Origin: Acanthochromis polyacanthus
Lineage: Eukaryota; Chordata; Actinopteri; Pomacentridae
Assembly (NCBI RefSeq): GCF_021347895.1
Contig: NC_067132.1
Location: 13,818,995-13,882,994, forward strand
Reading direction: 5' to 3'
Length of the DNA: 64,000 nucleotides
The notes below the pieces were generated by a model. It was not told the origin of the DNA. It ran no database searches and saw only the letters and a program-made list of their open reading frames with translations. The position numbers were made by a program, and so were the translations under genes. Positions 47,171 to 60,520 of this stretch are shown here, piece after piece; position 1 is the first letter of the stretch, and each line of letters opens with the position of its first letter.

Positions 47171-50100
47171 CAGCATGCGTGTCTCTTATCTTTCTTTCTA
47201 TTGCATCAGTGACAATGACAATGACTTATTCACTTATCAATCAAAATAAAATAAAATAAAAAAATAAAATAGCTATATTCAAAACTGAGTCAGCTTGACC
47301 AAGTAAACTGCAAAATTATGAACTGCAAATACCACTATGTTCATATTTTTTTCACACATTAGCAATCACTAATAGGGGCAAAGAACCAGAGTTTCAAGAT
47401 GGAGAGGTATTAGTGTTATTCCACATTTTTACAGAAAAAAAATATGTATCTGAAATTCAACAATACTCAGAAAAGACATCCTTTTCATGGCTAAAATAAG
47501 GGCACAAAAATACAACAACCTGACGCTGACAATAGATTACAGCTCTTATCCTGCAGGTGACAGTTGAAATTATTTTTACATTTCATTTACAATGTTTAAA
47601 CAGATCACTTTGTAAAGGTTATGATAGATAGTAGACAAACAAACAGCACATCTGTTGTGGTTTTATGAGCATGTTTGACCACATGCCAAAGTAATTCCCT
47701 GTTGCTGACATAATTAAGGTTTAATAAATGCCCTCCCAAACTGCACTTTACCAGTACAGCACACTGCTGTTGAACATTTGCATATCCCAGCATTCCCTAG
47801 GTGGACTCAGCTCTGTAATCCAAATGATCCCTGATGGCTTGGACTGAACTGATCAAAAATGAATGTTACGCAGTCCTGCCACTTCATAGCAACATGCATG
47901 TTATCCCAGAAGCTCTCTTGTGAAGATTTGTGGTCAAATGGAATCAACATTGACGGTGGGAAGTCTGGAGTTTCAGTCTGAAGTCCTGCAGCAAAGTTTT
48001 CCGTCCTGCCTGTCTGTCTGTGCAGTGAGTCCTGGCTGTGACATTGTGTGTGCCGTGTCTGTTTGGATATGTACTGTGCCTTCACGATTTCCCCATAATG
48101 AAATGTCACCTGTCAGTCAAAACTGGGCTTACTAACTACATACTGTCCAGGTGTGTGTATGTGTGATTTTATGTGTATATGTGTGACACCACAGAGAGTG
48201 ACAGCTGGGCTGAGGTGTCACACGTCAAGCTTCCCTTTCATTCCCAGCAGATCCTCTTTGTAACAGCTCACCTGGATGACAAGACTTGCGGTCATGTCAG
48301 CGACTCTAGCAATACGAATCAAATTCATCTTTTCCCTCTGGATTTTATTGCCTTAATTCAGACTACAATAAAATATCCAAGCAGATGATGAGTAAGGCAG
48401 ACAAACACTGGCGTGTTTGAACTGACGACAGTTTTGGCTGCTTTTGACTGCAGTTTACAAAGACTTAGTAGTTGGACAGATTTATTTAGTTGTAAAAGTA
48501 CTGTTCAGTTTTCAAGATCCAAAATATCTAAAGGAATAAATAAACAAATGTATACAGTGAACAATTTTTTATACAAGTTTAAGTCTTCAAAAAGAAATCT
48601 GCAAAGTTACCAGTAACTTAAATAATCAAATAAATGTACAGAAATAAAAATTTGTCCCTGAAATGCACCAAGTACAACACCTCACTTTTTCCTCTTCTTT
48701 TTAAAAATGCCTTAAAGGTTGGGAATGTTTTATTAGTTCATCTCTAAAGGTGACAATAGTGCACAGTACAGCAGCATGTAATTATTCAAAAAGGATGTGC
48801 ACTCATGAATGACAGAAAAAAGTAAAAACCGTGGTTTTGTACTGAAGTAGTGAACTGTTGCTGCTGCTATTATTGTTATGGTGCTGGTTAATAAAAAGCA
48901 TCTTAAAATGCATTTACAAAGATTCTAAAAGATTCTAAAGATTTGCACTTTCAAATGATGATTCAGAATGGACCGTTTCCAGAATTTTCACTTGGCCTAT
49001 ATTCCGACCAGTGAGTATTTCAGGTGTAAGCACAATACTGCACTTGAGTGTAAATACTTTCAACCACCGAGTGCAGCAATGCAAGGGAGCTATTAGGAGC
49101 ATGTGACAAAGTAAAAACAAATGGAAAATCTGCTTTAGGCTGGACTCATCAACTACTTAATTGGAGGAAATAATTTTCAATGCAGCAGTATAATACAAAG
49201 AGGGCCACCAGCAATATTCACTAATATATATTCATTGTATTTATTACCCTTGCCATATATTTTTATTTTTCTGGGTCACGTTTATTCACTACAAAAGGAA
49301 TAAATGGTGAAGGCAATGTCCACATTCATGGACTTTAACCGAGCTTCAAAGCAAACACTGTTCTGATCAATTTACGTTGAGAAAACTGGAGTCTCCATGT
49401 GTTTTTACCCCGTTGTCATCATGGCAAAAATATTCTCCGGTCATGCGGTGTTCCACTTTCTACTGAGCCTTTCCAGTGCTGTCATATTTCCTGGCGCATT
49501 GTGAAATAGCATCAGATTTCACATGGGATGTCAACTGTGAATATTTAGCAAACTGTATACAAATGAGCATAATGAGAGGGTCATTCTATAGTCTAACAGA
49601 GCAGTTTAAGGTCGTATATCCAGGGCCTTTTGATTCTCATATGGCAGCAGGCAGCAGCTGTACTTCATGTGAACTACTTTCATTGATGTTTATTGCCCTG
49701 CACATCCACTGTATCCGCGATGTTCCCTTTCACCGCATGCACTTAATATAAAAGAACAGATGATATTTTTAAACCCAATTTGTTGAGAAAAAGCTGTCCC
49801 AGAAAACAAATTAATTATAAGAATGAGTACACAGACTATCACAAATGATTAGATGCCATGAAACAAGGTAAGGCTAATTCTCTGCATGTTTTTTTTTCCT
49901 CTCATCCAACCTTCCTTTTTTTTTGCTGTTTGTTTATGGGCTCCAGCACGTCATACACTTTTACCCTAGTGGGGCTTCCATAAATGCATGCCTGCAGCGT
50001 TAAAGTGCGTCTCCTTTAACTAAATGCCTTGAAGCTGCCACATCCTGTCTGTACTCAGGCGGGCTGAGGACAACGATCCCTATGCTGAGGACTAACTGTA

Positions 50101-51957
50101 GCCTGTGGGAGTTTTCTCATGCCGATTGTGATACACAATCTGGGGTCACATTAGTAAGGAAATCTACAGTGGGGGTCACTGAATGTGCCGTGGGGCTTCC
50201 CAAGCCAGGCATAGCCATAAACGCAGCCTCAGTCCTGGTAGATGTATCCCCCTCTGCCTAGTGTGCAGCCTACAATATGCTGTTACACTGATTTGTCTAG
50301 CCGGGACGCAGGGCCCGCAGCCCCGCCTGTCTCCTCTGTTACCTTTCATGACCTGGGAAAGCTTCTTGACTGAATACTGTATTTTAACCACACAGATGCT
50401 CGCGGAGGGAGAGGGGGGATCGGTTGTGAGTGGGAGACATGAACGCTGTCAGCACAGATTGGTGAAATTGCATATTGGTGCTAGGTCGGATCCCCACCGG
50501 AGAGCGAACATGGGGACAGGCGCCAGGCGGCTGGGTGACAGTTTGGGAGAAGGCTGAGAGCTGCGAGATGAAGACAGACAGATGTATGGGGGTCAGAATG
50601 CTGCCTTTACCTTCAGCTCCTGTCAGGTTTTGTTTTTGATTTGATTTTGTCCAAGGAAGTTGATGCTGAAGGCTGAAGACACTGACAGGAAACGAGATTT
50701 TGGTAGATGGGTAATAGTTTGTATTGTGCAGGGAGTGGGCTTTTAGGTTACAGTGTAGAATTATGGGTGAATTTTGTGATAACAACACAAATTTTTGAGG
50801 TGTTTGTTTTATTATTACAACTCTCTATTTGATTCAAAACAAAAACTATTTCTGGAAGCATTATTTTAGCTCAAATTAAAGCTGCAGCGAACACGATGAA
50901 TTCTTAGATCTGTAAAGAGTTGAAAGTTTGTATAAATTAAATTAAATTTCTCATTTTGTTCCATTATCAGTCCAATCCTTAAACATATTAATTCGCTGCC
51001 ACAATTTAGAGACAAAAGGACCGCATCTTTGTAATGGAGAGGTTGGAACTAGTAAGTCTTCTTCTGTTGATTTACGAACCGATTTCTTGTCTGTTAATGT
51101 CCTGTTTTGAAAGTTAATCTTCGAAAACCGAATGTCATCCCCAAGACATCTAATTCATTTCCGAGCCAGACCTACAATACAGTAAGTCACTTTCAGTCAG
51201 CGTAGTGTATGACTAGCGGTAGTCTTCACAGTGTGTCTTTTGGCTCAGGAGCTGCTGGCTCTGGTAGTGGAGGAGAGTCAGAGGATGCCAGAAATGTCGT
51301 AGCTCCAGGCCGGGCCTTTGGGCCTTCATGACGACAACAGTGATGGGATTATAGGAACCACCCTGCTGCTCCATGCAGGAGCAGGCACCCAAAGGCTAAA
51401 AACAACAAGCTGGTCCCACACTCCATCACACACCAACACACGCACACATGCAAATGAGTGTATGTTTGAATATGTTTACAGCAGAGAGGGGGGGAGGGAA
51501 GGGCTGGATGAGCCAGTGACAGGGGTGGAGTGATGACATTTTTGTGGCATTTCATGTCTTTGCCTTAACATTTGTGACACTAGATTAGCATTGGAAGGCA
51601 CACTCATGAATGCATGTGTGTGTGTGTAGATGCAGCGTCTGATCGGGTGAGGCCCCGCAGACAAACGAACGAGTAATAAAGGCAGTTTCTCCATTTCCTC
51701 CTCCTCTGCTTACATGCCAGCCCACTAGGCTGTGGGACATGCTGGGGGACACAGTACCAGCTCACAGTAACAACAAACCCTGTCCCTGCCTTCCATCCAG
51801 CAGCAGTCACTTAGGAGTATTAATTACCGCTCTGAATTTCCTCCTCCATAGCCATCCGTGTCCCCCTCAGACAAACAACCTCGGTGGGAGGATCTTGATT
51901 ATTATAGCTTCTGAAAAGTCAGATTGTCTTTTATTGAAGTTGCCCACTGGCCATGCA

Positions 51958-51961
<4 letters not shown>
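47171..51961. other. Intergenic DNA upstream of EEF1E1
   Basis: No exon was recognised over 4.8 kb. Mostly AT-rich. 49910-50580 is more complex and GC-balanced and may be regulatory. A 124-codon frame at 50183-50557 lies in that patch but overlaps frames on the other strand and has no domain. Confidence 0.4.

Positions 51962-52001
<40 letters not shown>
51962..52001 (+). repeat. (TC)20 microsatellite
   Basis: Forty bases of uninterrupted TC, extended by imperfect pyrimidine-rich sequence to about 52060. The Ser-Leu open frames across it are artefacts. Confidence 0.97.
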
Positions 52002-52004
<3 letters not shown>

Positions 52005-55000
52005 GTCTTTCTTTCTCTGTATCTCATTCTTCCTTTCTGTGTCTCTCATCCATGATTCAGACAAAATCTTGGAGGAAACAGTTATGCCGGTGCTCTTGTT
52101 GTGGCCGGGAGGTTGATGAGGGAGACTCCCATGTTGTTAGAGGTCCCAAGTCATGCAGCTCACGTGAGGTTAAAGCAGGAACAAACACACACACACTAAA
52201 CTGAGGCTGGAAGCTGCACACTGAGCTGCTGTTTTGTCTTTCACCAGCAGGGAGCACTGTGGGTCTTTCAAAAATCCCAAAGTCCAGCTCTGTTCACCGT
52301 CCAGTTACATCGAAGCTAGAACTCTGCCTTGTAAAAATTAACTTTTAATCCAAAATAGGAAAGTGAGTGTTAAAAAGAGATGCGATCACGTGCAACTTAT
52401 AGGACTACAGAAATCACTGTAACTGTATCTTGAAAAATATTTATGCCACTATGTTCAGTTTTTCAAGTAGAATACAGTGGGCCAGTTTTTCTGCCCTGTC
52501 AGAGTCATACTTATTGCAGTCCTGCATAAAATTTACTCTGTTCTAGTATTTTAAAATGCTACGTGTGAAAATGTGAATGCTACAATAATTTGGTATCATC
52601 CTCCACAGTATCCGATGTGGATCAGGTCCAGATGTGGCGTTCAGTGGCCTGTTGTGTTAAAGTGCTTGGCTCAGGGGCACATTAATGATTTTTTTCTTTG
52701 CCATTTTGAAAAGGTTAAAACGAAGCTCCATCTTTTTCATTGCAAAGTTTGAAATGTTTAAGAATCACGGGTGTATGAGAACGCATTTGGGAAACCTCTG
52801 CCCGGCTCCTAATCCTCCCCGCTCATCCGTCTTCATGTCTTTAACCCATTAGTTTGATTCACTGCCTCTGGAGCGGGAAAGTGAAAGCTCAGGCCGGCAC
52901 TTGTCTCTCCTATGACTGTGTCCACTATATCCCTTTCGCGTGGCACTTTATGGCCTGCTGGAGACGAGTAGAGGAGACATGCATGTGTGTGCGCGACTGG
53001 AAAAGAAGACAGAGAGTGGAGGGGGGCAGGTGGAGAGATAGATATAGGGAGATTCAGAGGGTTATTTGTCCCTCTTCCCCTCTCTGAGAGCGAGGAATCA
53101 TGGTCTGCATGACAGGTCGCCAGCCCCCGTTGGGGGTGATCTATATGAGGCCCTCTTTATTGGCAATTTCAACCCAGGGACAGATGAGACTCCAGCCAGC
53201 CAGCCGGACAGCCAGACTATGATGAAAGCAGCCAGGACTCACCTGTGACTCTCGCACTGAAGGCTGGAGAAATAATGCATCAGGAGGTTATATGTGGAGC
53301 TATGTGCAGAGTGTGCTGTGTGGATGTATGAGCCGTGAGTGTGTGAGGTAGAAATAATGTATGGCTGCTGTCATGCCCAGAGGTCTCTGTTTAGTATGGA
53401 GAGAATCACTGAGCTGTGTTGCAGGCAGATTTCGATTGAGATGCTTTGGATACTTTACATATTGTTGGAATGTAGGGTAAATAATTCACCTCAGAGCAAC
53501 AGTCAAGAACCTGTCCATGACTTATTGCTTTTGGCTTCTGTGGAGTAACACGGCTGCGAACATGCCTATTTTATAACAAAGCACATACTGCGCTGCATGT
53601 GAACCATATAAAACTGTGTCTGTGCTACTTGAATTGAATATTGTTCTGCCTGAGTGCAGAGGAACATTAAAAAGCATTCTAAAACCTGGATGTTAAGCTG
53701 ATTGTAATAAAACACTAAAGTCACCATAAGAACTAAAACATTACTTTAAGATTCTGATTGAACTGAAACACAACTCCATTCTCCCACACACTTTTCTTAA
53801 CATCCTGCACTGGGTAACACTGATATCACATTCAGCCCTTTCTCCCAAGTCTGCGAAACACATTTCCCAGTTTTCAAAGTCCTGAATCGCACAAGGCAAA
53901 TCACTGGGAACTAGCATGACAACATTCAAGCTCTGAGCAGACAATATATCCCGAGGCCATTCCTCCATCCAACGCGCTGCTGAATGAAAGACAGAAGCTT
54001 GCAAAGTGACGAACACCATGAAATAGCCCTGTAATGAACAATTGCTCTCATATGGGAAGGCGTGTTCAGTCAGGAACAGCCATTAGACCCGTCTCTCTCT
54101 GTTCACTCCTAATCGATTAGTACAGTCTGCAAAGCATTGATCAGCGGTTTGCTTTCAAGTGTTGCGATGGTGGAAAGGTTTAGAAAATACAGATTTAAGG
54201 GCACCGAACAGGTTTAGAAAGAGGAAAGCTGAAATCTACATATTGTGGTTCTGAGCTAACAGGTCATAATGTTGAAAACTGTGAAAAACACGGATTGTGA
54301 TTTGATTAGAATTTCCACATTTCATTCCTTTCTTGTACTGTCTGTATTAAATCTTTTTCAAAATCATATCATCTTATCCTTAATGTTTTTGTTAGGCCAT
54401 TTGAGACCTCAGGCTCTTTATAAAAGCTCAAGAAACATACTAAAAAAACAACATGTTTAGTGTAAAAACACCAAATATGGAAGCTATTCTGTCACTCTCA
54501 TCAACTGTTCAAATAGAGGGAAAGGTTAGCATTGCATACTTTTCTATAGCTTAATTATACATAAAGCAATTGTTGGAGCCTAAGCAATGAGGAAACAAAG
54601 CCAATGTCAACAAAACACAAGGGTCAGCAATGCTTCTCGGAGGTGCTGCCATAGATTTTAATCTCCAAATGGACCAATTAATCATTTGATTCACTAACTG
54701 AAACAACTGTGCTCCAGCTGTTTAAATACTATCTTTAAGTTCTCTGATGAAGAGATTGAAGCTCAGGAATTTAGAACATGGAAATGATCTGACTGACTGA
54801 CTGACTGAGTGACATATTGTACATGTACTGGAGATATATGTCAAATGTTTTGCCCTTGTGGTGTTCTGTGTGTTGCTATTGGCCGGATGGAACCCGACAT
54901 GCAGCACATATGACTTCACTTACACAGACATGCAGGTGTACAGGCCTGTGGTATTTAATTTCTGCGGATTGTAATAGGTTATATGTGTCGATGTGGCTGT

Positions 55001-57252
55001 GTGATGATCTGCTTCATTTCACAAATATATATAAATGAGAGTACATGTGACTTTAAGTGCACAGCGCAAGCCGATACCTGCATATATACTGCACAGTACG
55101 CCTATATACAGTATACCTGTGTGTGTGCATTGTGTCGTATGCTCTGCAGTGACCGTCACTGTTTCTCAGTGTTTGTCATTCTGTCTGTCTGTGTTTGTCC
55201 TGCTTGCCTCCATGTACACTCAGCCTCTAATTAACTTAATAAAGTGTAGCAATTTTGACATTTAGAGGCCTAATTTGCTCCACAGTAGCGGACCGGCTGA
55301 CCGGCGTTGCAGATAACGCAGACTGACAGGATCAGAGAAAAGTCTGTTTATCTGGGGAATTAAAGGGTAAAAAGAGGCCTGGCTTAGTGATAGGTGCTCT
55401 CCTGTGTGGTGTGTGTGTGTGTGTGAAGGGAGAACTTCTGTGCTTGCATGTGTGTGAACTCAGGTTTGTGCACATTTGCTTGTGTGTTTCTGTGTGTGTG
55501 TAAGTGAGAGACAGGCTCAGTTATTACTTAAATGGCTTATGGTATAGTCTGACGCAGGGAGTCGGCTTGTTTAGGCCTATCACCGTTGTCCAGCTAAAAT
55601 GTTGAACTTGTGACCTTTGCCTCAGGTTTCTGCAGGCTTGCTGGTGGCGCTTCACATGCGCCGTGTTCTGTCTTTGCAAATCTCCCTCTTAATAAAGCTA
55701 TCAGATTTACCGAAAGACAGAGAGACAGAGACGCACGCACAGCAGTGCTCTGTTTGCAGATACAGCCAAAGACAATCTTCCCATCTACCTGGGGGGACCT
55801 GCTAGCACCAGCGCTCGCGGCTATACACATCCTCCATCAAAACATCACTGACAGAGAAGTCAAGTCGCTCTCTCTTTCCCCTCCCGCCGCCTCCGACCCG
55901 TAACCCATTTATCTTGAGATAACTTTGTCAGATTGTCAACCAAACTCTCCGGTGGGAGCCAAGCCCAAAGCCTATTACTGGGGAATCAGCGCAGGCCGAG
56001 GCTGGTCACTGCTAAACGGATACTCCCTCCGAGCTCTCGCCGCTTCGGCTGCATTATTGGGGCTGCTGTTCCCACATCCGCTCAAGACAGCCAGTTAGGC
56101 AGCCGGTAATCAGGTTGCTGAAGTCCCACACTATTCGAAGCGGCGTTGGTTTATTGATTACATAAACAAAGACTGGTTATCAGTGAGCAGATGTAATGCT
56201 TGTAAAAATGTGAGTATAACTGCATTCAGTGTTGTTGACCTCTGGTGTCACTCACTCCTGTTCTTCCTTCCTGCCTTCCCTCTGGCTGTTAGGAATGAAA
56301 TGTGTGCACTTACTGAATAACCAAAACACTTAATTTAAGTGGGAGCTGTGTTGGGTGGCAGCAGCAGTATCACAGAGATGCGCTTGAGCGTGTGTGTTGT
56401 GTGTGTGTGTGTGCGCATGTTTTCTTCAACCCCGATGCTTTGTGACATGTCGCCCAGGACACTGTGCTATTCCCGGCCAGGAGACCTTGGGTTCATGAAT
56501 AATTTGCCACCGTTAATCTTGAGCGGTCTTGATTTATTCTGGGATGCCTTTGAAGCGCCAACATGCTGAGGGCTTTGCAGGGACGGCTACCAAACTAAGG
56601 AGACTAACAACAGCAATAAAGGGAACTGAAAGAGGGAGAGACACTGTGAGAGGGGAATGAGGGGAATCTATTCTCCTTAGAAAGTTGCTGCTCTGTTTTC
56701 AGAGATTTTTTTTTAAAAGATAAGACTCCAAGGCTTTTCACACAGAGAGGGAGTTATTTATTATATAATAGCCAAGAGTGAAATGCTGTTATATCACTGA
56801 CTTTGCAATAAGGTGAAGTTAGTATGACTTATTGATTTGGCATCTCACTTAAGTTCTCCTGGCTGACTTGACTCGAACATTTCCATACACACACCAGAAA
56901 ATCTAAAGTGAAAATATCCTGGTGTTGACAGTATGGATAGTTGTGTCAGTGGACTTTACTACACTGATGAACTGTCGGGTTAGGTGCTGCCAACTGATGG
57001 CAAAGTTTGAGTTGGCTCACCAACCAGGAAAACAGTTTTCACAGGTTTGAACTGAAGAAAAATGTCAACTTGTGGGGAATGTTCAACAAAGGAAATGGAT
57101 CTTACTTTTCTGAGTGAATGTAACCAAAACAAAAAAAAAAAAAGTGAAAACATGCTAAAAAGGTGCCTAACAAGCTCTTCTCTTTGCCATGTTTACTTTT
57201 TGGTGGCGTCAATAACAAGGACTTCCATGTTGGTCCACATTAGCTGTACTCT
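52002..57252. other. Intergenic DNA, 5.2 kb
   Basis: No exon was recognised. GC-balanced complex blocks at 52800-53260 and 55600-56130 could be conserved noncoding elements (inference). Short TG patches at 55405-55426 and 55485-55500, and TGACTGACTGACTGACTGAG at 54789-54808. Confidence 0.4.
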
Positions 57253-57528
57253 CTTTATCCTGTAGAAGGCCGAGGGGAGCTGGACTCTGTCCCATCTGAC
57301 TTTGGGTGACAGCTCTGAACCGGTCACCAAATATCCCAGAGTAACAAAAACGAGACAGACAATGATGCAGTCTTCACCTATGGCCATTTTAGAAACACCC
57401 ATTAACCTGCTATGCATGTCTTTGGACTGGCACAAGGAGAACATGCAAACTCCACACAGAAAGGCCACAGTGACCAATAAGTTTCAACCTGTGAGGCGAC
57501 AGTCATCACCAGTGCATCACTGTGCCGT
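57253..57528 (+). repeat. Teleost interspersed repeat fragment
   Basis: CTTTATCCTGTAGAAGGCCG, GGGAGCTGGACTCTGTCCCA, TGACTTTGGGTGACAGC, CATGTCTTTGGACTGGCACA, GGAGAACATGCAAACTCCAC and GTGAGGCGACAGTCATCACC occur in the order of a very common fish repeat ('tatcccagctgactttgggcga...catgtctttggactg...aacatgcaaactccacacagaaaggcc...gtgaggcaacagtgctaaccactg'). The middle is deleted. Same family as 20530-20625. Confidence 0.8.
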
Positions 57529-59693
57529 GGTAATCTACATTTAGAGCCAAATTGCAGAAAAGGATAGCGCTATATTTACCTTTAAAATAACAATGGCAGC
57601 TGAGTGTCTGCAATGAAAAGATAGTCAAAACTTGAAATGTTATAGATGCTGTGTGTTTCCTTGCTAACCAGGAGCTAGCTTTCAGTCGGAACAATAATAC
57701 CTCTTTCAGGCGTGCATTGTTTCTGTGTAATCTAATGGCAAGAGAACATTTTGGCTTAATGTCTAGATGAGCAACACCAAAGTCACCTTTCTGTAAAAAG
57801 TTGTTCAGGCACTCTCACTCGGTTAATAACTTTTCGCCTTCAACGTGGCACAATCTGAAATGCATTCTTTCACTTTAACTGATGGGCACCAAAAGCATCA
57901 GTACTTTGAGACTCGTGAAATGATTTGGAGGAGACTTTTTTCCACATTTCAGCACCTAATATTCATGCAAAAACACTACAGAGAACACAAAAGACACAGT
58001 TTGTGTGCCAGAATCGAAACACACCATTACCACTTACTTTGCACAATAATAAGACTCCAAGTCCTCCCTCTGAGGGGAATATCATTGAACTGATGGCCAG
58101 CAAGGATGCTAATTAAGCTGCTGTGTTTTCTGGCACATCACACAAAATCCAAAATGACAGACAATGGGAATTTTACAATGCTGTCACGAACATCTTTTTA
58201 AGAAACGATACGCAGATTTCATCGATAAATGAAACAAAGAGGCCTAAAAGAAACACACACACAACCACACACACTGCACAGACTGCTCTATCTGATGTTG
58301 ACCTTGGGATAACAGGCTTGTAAGTGCAGTTTGGATTGCTGTTCCTTTAGTTCACCGAAGGTCGCTGGTGCTCTGACACCAACCAACTCAGCCTTTAGAA
58401 AATGTTTGGAGTTAAATTGCTAATCATTTGCTCAGGAAATAACAGCAGCATTTGTTATGAAATATTACTCTTGATCAGTTATCGTGAGCTTGGTGTTGCA
58501 AGTTAGGTTTGTTATTTGAATTTTAAAAAAAAAGTAGCTGGCGTTAAGCTTAGATTAAGTCTATTTATTGTGAAGCCGCTGCTCTTTTTCCTGCTCCCGG
58601 CTGTCTGTCTTTCTCCATCTGTTTGCTTCTCTCTGCAGATGAGATGTGTAGTAATGGAGGCTGTTGTGAAGCAGTTCTTTCAGTTTTGGTAAACAGTATT
58701 TCAGCGAGTTATACTCCTGCTAGCTTTACATAGAGGACAAATCGAGAGACAGAGAAACACATAGATAGACATGGGTGTAGAGTGAGAGTGAAGGACATGT
58801 CATCCCCCCTATAGACATCTGTGTGACACCCCAGTTTAGCAGTGTAATGACCCGGCACTAACAACTTTCATTTGACTCGATCGGGGTCAGTGTCAGCTAC
58901 TGTATTCTGAACCACTGGACACAAATACAGACAGGTGTACTATCATTAATAAAGTAAAATATCAGTGATTACACGGTCTTTTGGAGTTAAAAATGATATT
59001 TCCTCTACTCACTAACACACACATTTTCCAGCCTGGTGAATAGTATTTAGAGTAATCAAGTGAATGCCAACTGAAATGAATGAGGACCTGAATGTCTGAT
59101 TCTTGAAGAAAAACAACATTGTTTTGCTGGTCTAATTGCTGGATAGATGCTCATGGCTACTTGGAATTACTACTCGAATGAAAACGATTACAAACAACCC
59201 TTTTGACAAATAAAGTGACCTCCTCTTGAAACGAAGCTTCCATGTGCGTTACTGCTGACCCGGGTTAACATGGTGTGCGTGTGTGCCGATGTTGTACGCT
59301 GTTAGGGTACGCAGCGCGGTCCCAGGTGCTCTCCTCCTTGTTTTGGGACAAAACCCCTGAAGGCCGTGACGAGATGGCCTGTTGTTTGGGCTGGGGGGCT
59401 GAGCACTGAGATTTATTCAATAGGATCCAATGGTGTTTACTGACTAAACCTGAGGCAAAACTTGGTAAACTGTTTGCTGGACTAGATTCAAACACTGATG
59501 TTGTGTGCATTCATGGTTTTCAAACATGTCTTCAAGAGGGAACTACTTTTGGTTTCTGACAGCGCACAACTTATTTTTGCACGCAGACAAAGCCAATAAG
59601 TGTGGTCTTGGTATCCTGTTAAAACTTCTTACATGCTGTCCAAATCTTCTAAAGCAGGCTACATAAAATAATATAAAAAACATGTGAGTGGCC
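57529..59693. other. Intergenic DNA
   Basis: No exon or mobile element was recognised. Mixed to AT-rich sequence with a short CA patch at 58252-58274. Confidence 0.4.
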
Positions 59694-59895
59694 CCAAAAG
59701 ATAAGATAAGATAAGATAATCCTTTATTACTCCCCTTGTCCGGGGAAATTTCCCATGTTACAGCAGCATGTATCATACAGTAGAGCAACAATAAGCAACA
59801 ATAAACAACAATATAATGATAATCATAATAATGATCACACTTATATTGAATATATACAAACTTTAACTGTGCACCTGTCACACTGAAAATAAGCA
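59694..59895 (-). repeat. LINE 3' tail, inverted
   Basis: Read on the minus strand it ends with GTAACATGGGAAATTTCCCC, GGGGAGTAATAAAGGATTAT and (CTTAT)n. It is the same tail as at 16510-16786 in the other orientation. AT-rich 3' UTR-like sequence lies before it. No coding remains. Confidence 0.7.
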
Positions 59896-59989
59896 AAGCA
59901 CTCGGAGAGTGCAGTACTCTGGTAAGACTGCTCAGTCTTCGTATCTTTTCCGACAGCTGAAATTTCGGAAAAATTTGTGACAGACATCA

Positions 59990-60520
59990 CAGCACTATAG
60001 AATATGGCCATTTAATATAGAAGTACGCATTAACAAAATGACCTTGAGCATAGGCTTGTGTTATGCATGTGTAGATTATGTAGGGATACCGAATCACGTG
60101 ACCTAAACATGTAGCGGTCGGTGGGAATTGATGGGACTTGGAAACACCTTCACAATTAAATCAGTTGTTCTTTGTATGATTTCCGATGGGTAAGTCTCGA
60201 TTAGTCCACAGTGGTCGAGTTGTAGTAGGATCGCAATCATGTGATCATGAGCAGGCAGCTGACGTAGCGTTCACTTGTTGTCATAGCTACAGTGATGCCG
60301 TGCTGCTATCTCACAATGATGCAGAAATCTTTAACAATTCCATGGATCTAGACTATATGCTGCATCACTGACAAATTCTAATCAGCTGTTCCTTGTGTCA
60401 TTTCTAAACTTCACTAAGAATTTCATCCAAATCCGTTTTTGAGTCATGTTGCACACAGACAAACAGACAGACAAACGTATGCCAATCGTCACATAACTCC
60501 ACCGTTCGTTGGCAGAGTAA
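59990..60520 (+). repeat. Dispersed 0.5 kb repeat, copy 2
   Basis: Aligns with 8160-8670 along its length in the same orientation, including GGGATACCGAATCACGTGAC, GTAGTAGGATCGCAATCATG and GACAAACGTATGCCAATCG. Here the CAGACAAACAGACAGACAAA tail is longer. It follows the inverted LINE tail by about 100 bp. Confidence 0.85.

Noticed and set aside
57193..57477. 94-codon minus-strand frame
   Set aside because: It lies almost wholly in the interspersed repeat at 57253-57528, antisense to it.
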